This document shows, piece by piece, positions 1 through 10,500 of a stretch of DNA of 64,000 nucleotides; the first letter of the stretch is position 1, and each line of letters opens with the position of its first letter. The notes under the pieces were generated by a model. It ran no database searches, had not been told where the DNA came from, and saw only the letters and a program-made list of their open reading frames with translations. Made by a program: the position numbers and the translations under genes. Source of the stretch: Styela clava (Eukaryota; Chordata; Ascidiacea; Stolidobranchia; Styelidae). Location of the stretch: positions 18,724,583 to 18,788,582 of the forward strand of contig NC_135258.1 in the NCBI RefSeq assembly GCF_964204865.1, read 5' to 3'.

Positions 1-1252
1 TCGTCGGAGGAAATTTCATCCACTTCTTCCTTTTAGTGTTCAGCTTTTTAGTGACTTCAACCACCTCATTATTCGGCGGAAGAAATTTCATCCACTTCTT
101 CCTTTTAGTGTTCAGCTTTTTAGTGACTTCAACCACCTCACTATTCGTCGGAGGAAATTTCAACCATTTCTTTCTTTTAGTGTTCATCTTTTTAGTGACT
201 TTAACCACCTCATTATTCGTCGGAAGAAATTTCAACCACTTCTTCCTTTTAGTGTTCATCTTTTTAGTGACTTTAACCACCTCATTATTCGTCGGAAGAA
301 ATTTCATTAGCTTCTTCCTTTTAGTGTTCAGCTTTTTAGTGACTTCAACCACCTCATTATTCGGCGGAAGAAATTTCATTCGCTTCTTACTTTTAGTGTT
401 CAGCTTTTTAGTGACTTCAACCACCTCATTATTCGGCGGAAGAAATTTCATTCGCTTCTTCCTTTTAGTGTTCAGCTTTTTAGTGACTTCAACCACCTCA
501 TTATTCGGCGGAAGAAATTTCATTCGCTTCTTCCTTTTAGTGTTCAGCTTTTTAGTGACTTCAACCACCTCATTATTCGGCGGAAGAAATTTCATTCGCT
601 TCTTCCTTTTAGTGTTCAGCTTTTTAGTGACTTTAACCACCTCATTATTCGTCGGAAGAAATTTCATTCGCTTCTTCCTTTTAGTGTTCAGCTTTTTAGT
701 GACTTCAACCACCTCATTATTCGGCGGAAGAAATTTCATTCGCTTCTTCCTTTTAGTGTTCAGCTTTTTAGTGACTTCAATCACCTCATTATTCGGTGGA
801 AGAAATTTCATTCGCTTCTTCCTTTTAGTGTTCAGCTTTTTAGTGACTTCAACCACCTCATTATTCGGCGGAAGAAATTTCATTCGCTTCTTCCTTTTAG
901 TGTTCAGCTTTTTAGTGACTTTAACCACCTCATTATTCGTCGGAGGAAATTTCATCCACTTCTTCCTTTTAGTGTTCATCTTTTTAGTGACTTCAACCAC
1001 CTCATTATTCGGCGGAAGAAATTTCATTCGCTTCTTCCTTTTAGTGTTCAGCTTTTTAGTGACTTCAACCACCTCACTATTCGTCGGAGGAAATTTCAAC
1101 CATTTCTTTCTTTTAGTGTTCAGCTTTTTAGTGACTTTAAGCACCTCATTATTCGTCGGAAGAAATTTTATCCACTTTTTCCTTTTAGTGTTCGTCTTTT
1201 TAGTGACTTCAACCGCCTCTTTATTCGCCGGAAGAAATTTCATCCACTTCTT
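1..1252 (-). CDS. Possible 24-residue repeat protein, partial
   Basis: On the minus strand the 72-bp units encode a lysine-rich unit of 24 residues, approximately T-K-R-K-K-R-M-K-F-L-P-P-N-N-E-V-V-E-V-T-K-K-L-N, open from 1252 to the left edge (about 417 codons). This looks more like a protein than the very hydrophobic plus-strand frame (F-S-F-L-V-T-S type units). The same frame is also open upstream from 1417 to 1292, with a charged sequence containing K-A-E-T-D-E-V-E-R-K, but it is cut by TGA at 1289-1291 and TAG at 1253-1255. No start or splice arrangement that I tried bypasses both stops in frame. It could be the 3' part of a gene lying to the left, a pseudogene, or a non-coding satellite. 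I do not recognise a family. Confidence 0.3.
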
Positions 1253-1288
1253 CTATTTAGTGTTCAGCTTTTTAGTGTTTTTAATTTT
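1..1288. repeat. 72-bp tandem repeat, about 18 copies
   Basis: The motif TTCAGCTTTTTAGTG recurs every 72 bases from 39 to 1263, giving about 18 units including the partial one at the left edge. Units differ by a few substitutions (for example GGCGGAAG against GTCGGAGG) and I saw no length changes. Because 72 is a multiple of three, open frames persist on both strands: 465 codons on the plus strand and a frame running off the left edge on the minus strand. The array continues beyond the window. Confidence 0.95.
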
Positions 1289-1912
1289 TCACCTTTGGGA
1301 ACACTCCAACTTCAGTTTTCTCTCCACTTCATCCGTTTCTGCCTTCAGCCTTTTAGGGTTGTCCCGAAGTAAGAAACTGCCAGCATTGTTCTGCAGTTTT
1401 GCGGTTATTTCAGTCAATCAGTGCCGCATTTAGCAGATGGAATATCAGGGTTGAGATAGGATTTTTATGCCGAGGAAGATGAAAGCCTATACCGGTACGG
1501 TACTGCTATACATGGCGGATTAATTACCGTACCGGTATCTGGCTCATTAACCATGGCCTGTCCCACGGTTACCAGTCCAGCAGTCGGGTATGAAAATACT
1601 GGTAGCTGGGCTACCGGTAGTTCTGTAGGGGTCTCCCTAAAACCAGGCACTTGCGAATTCAGTTAGTTATTTTGAAAGTGATGATTTTATGATAACATGA
1701 ATTAGACTATGCGATTTCCAATGGCAGCATTAAATTTTTATCGCATCCTTACAGTCTGAACATTGAAATACTATTTTTTGAACAACTAGCCTACTCTCTG
1801 GCCGTACTGAATTAAAGGTTATTTTTTGTTTAATTGAAGCATGTACCGTAGATGACTGGCAATACTGTCAGACTGTAGTAAGCCAAACTGAATTAGATAC
1901 TGTATCATTCTA
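1289..1912. other. Intergenic, PUF60 upstream region
   Basis: No convincing gene is present. Around 1485-1620 there are several short palindromic TACCGGTA-like words, which also occur in repeated DNA elsewhere in the window (for example near 52,140), so this may be repeat debris. I see no clear TATA box close to the PUF60 start. Confidence 0.5.
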
Positions 1913-3475
1913 ATGGATTTAATGGCTCTTCCATATACAAATCAGCTTGCAATTGGTACAGGAATGGCAAAATTGGAAGTTGTTCCTCCCTTGAAACTGC
2001 CACCATTGTCTTCTCAACAGCAAGCCTCACTTGCCAAAGCAAAAAAATATGCGATGGAACAGAGTATAAAAACTGTTCTGGTCAAACAAACATTGCAGCA
2101 CCAACAACAACAACTAAGCTCCCTCCAAGAAGCTGCTCAAAGACAAAGAGCTCTGGCTATTATGTGCAGAGTATATGTTGGATCCATTTATTATGATATA
2201 ACGCAAGAACAAGTTAGGAATTCTTTCACTCCATTCGGTCCTGTGAAAAGTATGGATATGTCATTTGATCCCATCACTCACAAGCATAAAGGATATTGTT
2301 TCATTGATTTTGAAATTCCTGAGGCAGCACAACTTGCGACCGAGCAGATGTCATCATTTCAAATGGCTGGAAGAAACATCAAAGTGGGCAGACCCAGTAA
2401 CATTGGTCAAGCAGCACCAATAATAAATGAACTTGCCGAATTAGCAAAGAAGTACAATAGATTGTACATTGCTTCAATACATCCTGATTTGAATGAGGAT
2501 GATATTCGATCAGTATTTCAAGCTTTTGGTAATATAACTTCATGCTCTCTAGGACGGGAACCTGGTAGTCGAAAGCATAAAGGGTATGGATTTATAGAAT
2601 ATGATAAACTCCAGTCTGCATTGGATGCAATATCTAGTATGAACATGTTCGATCTTGGTGGTCAGCTTCTGCGAGTAGGTCGTGCAATCACGCCCCCAAA
2701 TATTTCCATGAATGCTGCGGCTGTTACTGCTACGGCATCTGCCTTACCTCCTGCTGCTGCAGTGGCAGCCGCGGCAGCAACTTCCAAAATAATGGCACAA
2801 GAAGCAGCAAATCCATTATTAGCTGCTCAGAGATTAGTAGCTTCAACTGCACAACCTGTTGTAATGCATAAACCAATGCCTAATTTTCATCCTGGTTTGG
2901 GAACACCCGTTACTTTAATGAATCCAGCACTTGCAGCCGCTCCTGCTGTTATGGCTGTCAATCAGCCTGGTCTTGTTACAGGAGCCACACCTACACAAAG
3001 TGTAAACCCGGCAGTAATGGCGCAGCTTCAAGCACAGGCAGCCGCCAAAGAAAATCCTTTACTCAAACTCGACACACTTCAACACCAGACATTGAGCCAA
3101 CAAGAAGGGAATGTAAGTATTTCTGGAAGTTCTCAACGGCATCTCATCATGCAAAAATTGATGCGAAAAACAGAAAGCAATGTAATGGTGCTTAGAGATA
3201 TGGTTACAGCCGATGAAATGGATGATGATTTGGAAGGAGAAGTCACAGAAGAATGCGGAAAATTCGGCAGGGTGAATCGAGTTATAATCTATCAAGAAAA
3301 ACAAGGCGAAGAAGTTGATGCTGAAATCATAGTAAAAATTTTTGTAGAATTTGCAAAAAGTGATGATTGTGAAAAAGCAGTCAACGCTTTGAATGGTAGA
3401 TGGTTCGGCGGAAATAAAATTACAGCAGTTGTTTATGACCAAAAAAAATATGACGGTAACGATCTAACTGGATAA
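1913..3475 (+). CDS. PUF60: PUF60 (poly-U-binding splicing factor), intronless
   Basis: PUF60 is a nuclear splicing factor that binds the polypyrimidine tract, cooperates with U2AF and stabilises U2 snRNP at the branch site. The 520-residue frame has the family order: an N-terminal segment with [12 protein letters not shown] and a Gln-rich stretch (about 35-80), RRM1 about 86-161 ([14 protein letters not shown]), RRM2 about 183-258 ([14 protein letters not shown]), an Ala-rich linker with [10 protein letters not shown], and a C-terminal UHM from about 420 holding the acidic [12 protein letters not shown] helix and the R-W-F ligand-loop motif (496-498). The start at 1913 gives a length close to vertebrate PUF60. 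The whole frame is one exon although vertebrate orthologues have many introns, so it may be a retrocopy that replaced the parent gene or a case of lineage intron loss. No frameshift or stop interrupts it. Confidence 0.93.
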   Translation: MDLMALPYTNQLAIGTGMAKLEVVPPLKLPPLSSQQQASLAKAKKYAMEQSIKTVLVKQTLQHQQQQLSSLQEAAQRQRALAIMCRVYVGSIYYDITQEQVRNSFTPFGPVKSMDMSFDPITHKHKGYCFIDFEIPEAAQLATEQMSSFQMAGRNIKVGRPSNIGQAAPIINELAELAKKYNRLYIASIHPDLNEDDIRSVFQAFGNITSCSLGREPGSRKHKGYGFIEYDKLQSALDAISSMNMFDLGGQLLRVGRAITPPNISMNAAAVTATASALPPAAAVAAAAATSKIMAQEAANPLLAAQRLVASTAQPVVMHKPMPNFHPGLGTPVTLMNPALAAAPAVMAVNQPGLVTGATPTQSVNPAVMAQLQAQAAAKENPLLKLDTLQHQTLSQQEGNVSISGSSQRHLIMQKLMRKTESNVMVLRDMVTADEMDDDLEGEVTEECGKFGRVNRVIIYQEKQGEEVDAEIIVKIFVEFAKSDDCEKAVNALNGRWFGGNKITAVVYDQKKYDGNDLTG

Positions 3476-4430
3476 TGTGACTTGATAAAATTCTGTATCT
3501 GTAAAATCAGATATCATGTAACTGGTCGGGTTAGACAATTATAATCGATGCCAAAAAATTTCTAAATTGAGTTCTTTGGGAAGTTTTTCGGTTTTGTTAC
3601 ATTTATACACTTAACTAAAAAGTTTCAGAATGATCAAAGTTGTCGATCCTGAAAGTCATGAAAATTGCATATAGAACCCCATATGTTGATGAACGCTTCA
3701 GGAAGGATGCAGAAAATTCTAAAAATTTCATTGTGTGACAATACTGAAGTTAAACTTGAGTCCACATAAACCTGCCAATAATGCATTCATGTGGTGACAC
3801 AATGGTAGACTAGAGAGAATAACAAATATGTCATGATGAATTTGTCATTATCACGAAAGAATACTTTTGAGCTATGCTTTTCTCAATTTTGTATGTTGCC
3901 TGAATTTTTTCATGTTATTGATAGTAGCATGAAAAATAAACCAAGATCCTATATTAATTTTCGTTTATCTTTATTATTACGGCATTGCAAAGAGCTAATT
4001 ATACCCTTGTCGCTTTTCTCTGTCATTTGTTATATACCTGATATGTTCCGGTGATAGATCAGATGTCAAGACTGAAACTCCTTCATCAATGACTGATGTT
4101 CTTGTGAATAAATTTTGGTTGCTAATGTACTATCTCAATCTCCTATAAAACAACAATCATAATTACCTTATATTAATTAAGTGAAGGTCATTTTACAACA
4201 TTGTTTAAGATAAACTTCAGAACATATTTTGATACTGAATTTCAATTCAGGAATGTTGTCCTTATTTATAGCCCATGTTATGAATATAGTTCTGATGTTT
4301 GCAGTATCGTCAATGTCTTGGTACTTCAATTAAACAAAATTTTTCGATTTTGGCAAGTTTGGAGATATTGGTTATAAAACTGCCATATTAACAGCATTGT
4401 TGCTTTGAACTCCAACCATTTTATGTTTGA

Positions 4431-4436
4431 AATAAA
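4431..4436 (+). terminator. Candidate poly(A) signal for PUF60
   Basis: A canonical AATAAA lies about 0.95 kb after the PUF60 stop and about 60 bases before a strong acceptor-like site upstream of ARMC9. Earlier AATAAA copies at 3935 and 4107 could be used instead. Confidence 0.4.
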
Positions 4437-4474
4437 ATCCTTATTCTCTTCCCTTGTGTTTAGTTGTGAAACTC

Positions 4475-4494
4475 TTTAATTTTTTCCCTTTTAG
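4475..4494 (+). promoter_or_regulatory. Acceptor-like site upstream of ARMC9
   Basis: A T/C-rich tract ends in TTTTAG at 4494, 59 bases before the ARMC9 ATG. It could be the acceptor of a 5' UTR intron or of spliced-leader trans-splicing. The sequence alone cannot decide between them. Confidence 0.4.
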
Positions 4495-4553
4495 ATTATA
4501 ATTTTGGAGTTATTATTAATATTATATTAGTGGGGGTTTCAATATTCATAGCC

Positions 4554-7500
4554 ATGAACACAGATCTTCCTTTCTTTGAAAATGAAATACATTCTCTACT
4601 TCGAGAATATCTGGTTTTCGCCGGAATGGAGAAGACATCATATGCTCTGCAAAATGAATGCAAAGAAAAGGGGAAAACTCTTCCTGCTGGGAATTCTCAA
4701 CAGGCTGATGGATCAAAACTGGCAGCCCAGGTATGTACTATTGAAATATTCAGAAAGTAAAATAGTCATTGCTCCAGAATTCATACATGCAAATAAGAAT
4801 CGTTCAGAAGAACTTAAGTATTAATGTAATGAATTGTGCCAGAATTCCATAAATCTGTAAAAAAAGAATATCTATAATAAAGACCAAGTTCTTTGTCTCA
4901 CTCAGTGATAATTTCTGATATTCATTCGCAATTATTATTAATAAAACATGTTTATTGATAGAATAACATTCTTCTGGAGTTTGATGCTGGTCAATATCAA
5001 CCTTTTTGGAAACTCTGGGAAGATCATGTGCCGACTGATATCAGAACAAAAGATTATACTTGCCAAAGATTGGAGTTTTATATACAGATTCATTTTGCTG
5101 TATATCCAATACGTATATCATCATTAGGGGAGGTGAGGATATGGAATTTGCCAAGTTGAAAGCCTTTTGTTTGTAAGACATTCGAAATGGCAATTTTTCA
5201 CAAAAGAATAATACGTTCATTGTGCAGAATCATTTAATTTTATTAAGTTCTATGAAGTGAATCATGTATTGTGCTGTAAAATTGACCTTTTCATGATATA
5301 GCCTATGATATAAAATGTCAAAAAGGGAAATACTGCGTATAAAAACTAGGGAAACTTTGTGAATGGATAAAATTTAGAACTACTGTACAGAAATTAAAAT
5401 AATTCTTAAAAAATAAATTGTGTGTTTTGTTTTCTTTGAAAGAACAGAATAGACAAATATCTCTATTCAGAAGTTTGTTTTTGTTTATATAGTGACATCA
5501 TTAGCATTGTTTGATATCAAATCTTTTTAGTTCGGTCATTGTGCATATGAAATTAGTAAAATATTTAATTTTTCAGACATAAATTTCTTATCATAAATTT
5601 TGATTATACTCCTAAAGGGTAAATTGAGAGAAGGGCTATAGTAGCATTACGGTATTTCTGAATTTTGGCCAATCTAAGTACCTGTGATAATTATGACTAT
5701 ATCAACCTTATTATATTTTTCAATATATTTGATGTTTGAGATATCTCTTTCAATTTTTATATACTTCTGATAACCCATTCACATTTTTATCCTTTCTTGA
5801 TTATGGTATTAAAATTAGACTATATATCAGAATATTTATTTGAATTTTACTTCACAGGCCAACAATCAACTCGATGAGGGAATGACAAAATTTAAAAAAT
5901 ATTTGGAAACAAGTGGTAAGTGTTATAGGGGGTATATTGAGCATATGGGGTTAATTGAGTACAAGGTATAAAAACCTCGCTAACTTTTTTGTATGTTGAG
6001 TGAATGGTTTGTACTTTGTAGCAACAATATTTCATATCCTATGCTTCCATTTCATTGCGTATAACTCACTTGTCTACCAATGATAAAATTGTTTTAGATG
6101 TTTGTATGTGAAATTTTTTTTGTGCATGAAAAAAATTGTTTTGGAAACTTTCACGTGACACTTTTCTGATAGTATATTTTAAACTTTTTGTGATGCCTTT
6201 TAGTACCCTAGTAGAGACTCTTTTTGCCCCAGTAGATAATTTTTGTGTAACTCATTGACTTTTTGTTTTATTGATGTTTGAAAAAATCGAGGTAAATTGA
6301 GTCTGTCGGAAATTTACCGTGGGGTAAATGGGGTATATGCATAAATGGCCTCTCCCACTGCTATAACACAGGAATATGAGGTTCTGTGTGACTATTTTTA
6401 GCCCTAACACTTTTTTGTAGCCTTTATCATGTCCATCTTTCAATATAGGCTTCAATTTTTAATGAATATGAGTGTAAATTCAAAATGGGCGATTGTAGGA
6501 TTTTGAGAAAGCAGTTTTTTTCTTGTAACTAAAAAAATAGTAAAAAAGTAAGCTGTGGACAAGCCAAGCACAGAGTCCTACTCCACCAGTGAGCTTAGTG
6601 CATTTACAAAGGCTTTAGTTGACGAAATCACATTCACTGTCATCTCCGAAAACATGTGGTAAATGGTAATAATGAAAAAACAGCCGTGCCAGAAAATAAA
6701 TTCAGGCGAAAACTATATAACGTCAATTGAAAGTATACACCATTATACTGATAGGATAGACTTAAAACGGATATGATTGGTAGAAAAAAGAAAAACAGAC
6801 AATGGATAGATCATAATAATAGTTCAGAAAAGCAGTAACAGAGTCAGAATTAGATTCGGCTTTATTGACGACGAGACAGAATATGAAGCAGAATTCTCAC
6901 ATAGTACAGCTGATTATAACAGAGGACTAACTATAAGTAGCATATTCTGACATTAATGAAATCAAGACCTTGATTGGCTGGTTGAAATATGGGGAAAGGG
7001 AATTCCTTGGCCAAGTTGTCCTCACCGATGTATATAAAATGAACTTTGTATGATACCAGTGTATGAAAGAGCTCAAAGATTTTGTGTTAGATTTAACCCA
7101 AAATAGGAACATAAAAAGTATCTCTATCAAGGAAGTTGTTGACCAAGTCAAACCACCCATTTCTAGTCCATAATGAACTTGTATTTAAACTAAAAGCCTA
7201 TTTGTGGTAAAAAGTTTATGGAAACCATAATCGTGATCTATCATACCAAGTTTAAAGTGATGTCAGATAATTATGTTCCAAGGTTTTTGTAATTACTATT
7301 TTTTTAAATAAACTATATGTACCCAAGTTTCTCATGAAGGGGTTTGATTTGGTTCTAGGGGTTTCTTAGATTTCATTTAACTGGTAGATGTCAGTATACT
7401 CAATTATCCTCGAAAAATGAGGTAAATTGAGTATCCTGACTTCCAAAAAAAAATTGCATTTTTAGGTGACTTGAATACATTAAATAAGACTCAAACTGTT

Positions 7501-10500
7501 ATGCAAGGAAGTACAGAGTCGGAATGTTACACTGAAACCATAATTTAACGGAGAATCGATTTCACTCAGATTTTATACCGGTTCAAATGTCAAAAACTAC
7601 TCAAATACCCCCCCCCCCCTATTCTTTTTAATAAACTGTTTTATACAACATATTTATATACTGTTCACTTTGAACAAGGCTCTGCACAAAGTAGCTACTG
7701 ATATGTAAAATCTACTTTATTTTGGAATGACCGGAATCTTTGTGGTTCGTCATCGCCTACTCAATTAAATTACATCCTAGTTGAGGTGATGGGTATGGGA
7801 TATTTAACCTACAATACCATCATAGTTAAGTTCGACGCTTCAATCACTACGACACTGCACATACAAACTGTTGTTAGATAATAACATCCTATTTTACATC
7901 AGTAGTAAATATGGCAAACCATCTGAATTTTATTTTGAAGCAATATTTTATTATCTTTTTTTTTTACAGGATCCTCACTCAGTCAGACTACAGAATTTCT
8001 ACCATTCTATGCTCTTCCTTTTGTATCAAACCCAATACAGCATCCTTCATTCAAGGATCTCTTTACGGTATGTTAAATGATATTTTTAGTGTTAATAATC
8101 ATTGTCATTGTTTCAGTCTACAAAAAACTTTTTTTTAGTGTGATCTGTATTTGTAAACATCAGTCACATAGGCTACAATACAATCCAGATCCACTTAAAA
8201 TTAGTTTGTTTTGTTGGTAACCAGTAGATCAACTTTTCGTGTCATTTTCCCCAAACATTTGCTCTGAACAAGGCCATTTATGTGCTGCCAGGGATATTGA
8301 ATGATATGTGAGGATGTTCCACTTTTAGAATAACCAGAATCTTTTGGGTTCGGCATTGCCCACCTAATTTATTTCACTTTGCGTGAAGTGGTGGGCATTG
8401 GATTTGAACTCAAGATGTGTAACCTGTGATGTGTACAAATTTTTTTTAAGTAATCTGAAATTTAGCCCAACCCAATTACCCTCGTCTTTTCTATTCAGCC
8501 AAACTGGATTCCAGAGCTCCGGGCTAGAGTGGAAAGATTTTTGTCAGCAGCTCTGAATGCTTCTGAACCTCCAATTTTAATAAAACTTGTGGTAAGTGAT
8601 TTGCATTGTCTCTGGTTTGATAACAATCACGGCTAGACGGTCTAAACCGGTGGTTCCCAAACTTTTTAGAGTCGGGACCCACTATTTATTACCACAGCTT
8701 ATGGCGACCCTCTTAACTTCAATTCAGGGGCGGACACTTTCCATAATTTTGGGAGGGCGAACTTGGTTTGCCTACCGAAAAACACTGCGCCGTGTATCGT
8801 CACGTAACAATAACCTGTCGATGTCATTCTCTAAGTATTAGAATGTCATTTTGCTACTCATATATTGAGTACCGAGGCTGCTTTGCTTGGACACAGGACT
8901 TGCGCGTCACTGAACCAATTTCTTGAATTCCGCGAGAATTAGCCCACGGCTCTTGCTAACAACAGAAAATAACAAATTTGAGGAGTCGTATTAGGTTATT
9001 GTTTCAATTCCTAGTTCTGCATAAAGCGCACTAGCGCTGTTTCGTAAAATTAGAAATGCAAAACAAGGTAACAAGCTATTGTGCGAATTTTTTTCCTAAA
9101 TTTTACCAAGGAATTATCATTTGACTAGTAGAATTGCCATTATTGCCGATTCATTAAATCATCATTTGAACTCGAAATAACATTCAGAATTCACGCAATG
9201 ACTTTGCAGGGCTTTATTTATAATTTAATACGAAAATAAACATGCACAAGTTCAGGCGCGCAGCCAGGATTTAAAAAAAAAAGGTGGGGGGGAGGGTCAA
9301 AGTCGAAACTTCCCATTGCCGTCTGCAACAAGCATCACGATTACGTGCTCGTTAAAAGAGCCGCCTATTTAATAAGCGTATAATGATTTTTCTGTCGCAT
9401 TCAATCCATGACATCCACGAGATTCTAAATTGTCCTTATATATTAATTTAATTGTGTGCAACGTAACTCGCGGTTGCGACTTCTTACGTCAAAATAAAAA
9501 TATTACTAAACTAAAGTACCACGGCGATATGTGGACATAAAAATATGAGATTAGCTGCCAGATGTATTTAATTTTGATACATATTTTTGCACTCTTCAGA
9601 ACTCGTTATCGCCGTTACAAAAATCTCTATATCTGATACAAAATCCCATATAGTACAATTTTACTTCAACAAGTATACAAGTAAATCACAAATACAAATT
9701 CACCGCCTCGAAATCCACGCGGAACAGTCGCCGCGATTATGCCACTTGTTAAAAGAGCCGACTTTTTCAACGAAAAATGATTTTTCGCTTGTGCAAAGTA
9801 ATCAATCAAAGACCGATATGGGCATATTCAAAATGTCTTAATTCATTAATTTAATTGTCTTCAATTTAAACTGCGGTTGAGTCAACAAAACAAGAGCCAC
9901 TCTAAAACACCACGGCAATCCGCGGACATAAAAATGTGTGGTAAACTGCCCGTTTATATATTGTTTTGATCCGTATTTTTGCTATTGCGAATTCGATAAA
10001 TTTGAGATGTTCTTGTAACACTGGCTCCGCTCACGCAATGTTGTCACTCCGATTATTTTTAAAGATATAACTTTTTGAAAAATCCGTAAATTTTCTGTCA
10101 ATTCTCACGTAGTAAAGGATATTTCAGTACAATAAATATACATAAATAAATACAACAATTTATCGAATATACTTTAATTATCTTATATATCATCACAAAC
10201 CAGGAAAAAGTCGCATTCTCAGCTTTGTTTAATGTTAACACTAAAATTTTCGACGTCAATTTAAAAGTAATTGGTAAAAAGGCAAATCCCGCTCACAATT
10301 GACCGTGTTTCGATTTTAGTGACGAAATGTTTTTAAAGGTCAAGCAAACATAATTTGTGCCGTAGGCACACGAAATTTTGCGATTTTCGATGCCTAGAAA
10401 AGCGTTTTTAGACTGTCGCGGGCCTCAACAAAACTTATATTGTTTACAGTTTTATTTTTAGTACTGGTATTTTATATTGCCGCTTTTCAACTTATGGATA

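Larger units (their letters stand above)
3476..4553. other. PUF60 3' flank / ARMC9 5' flank
   Basis: No gene is visible. AATAAA occurs at 3935-3940, 4107-4112 and 4431-4436. The short frames here show no family resemblance. The last AATAAA lies 123 bases before the ARMC9 start codon. Confidence 0.6.

Noticed and set aside
1253..1292. A 40-base intron on the minus strand that would remove both stop codons before the 72-bp repeat
   Set aside because: GT and AG borders exist, but the length is not compatible with the reading phases on the two sides, so splicing would create a new stop.
36..1433. 465-codon plus-strand frame across the tandem repeat
   Set aside because: It begins at GTG, is extremely hydrophobic and Phe-rich, and is an automatic consequence of a 72-bp repeat without stops. 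The opposite strand gives the more protein-like reading.
1465..1650. Minus-strand frame of 61 codons upstream of PUF60
   Set aside because: It reads through palindromic TACCGGTA-type repeats and has no family resemblance.
3059..3442. Minus-strand frame of 127 codons inside PUF60
   Set aside because: Antisense shadow of the UHM-coding region.
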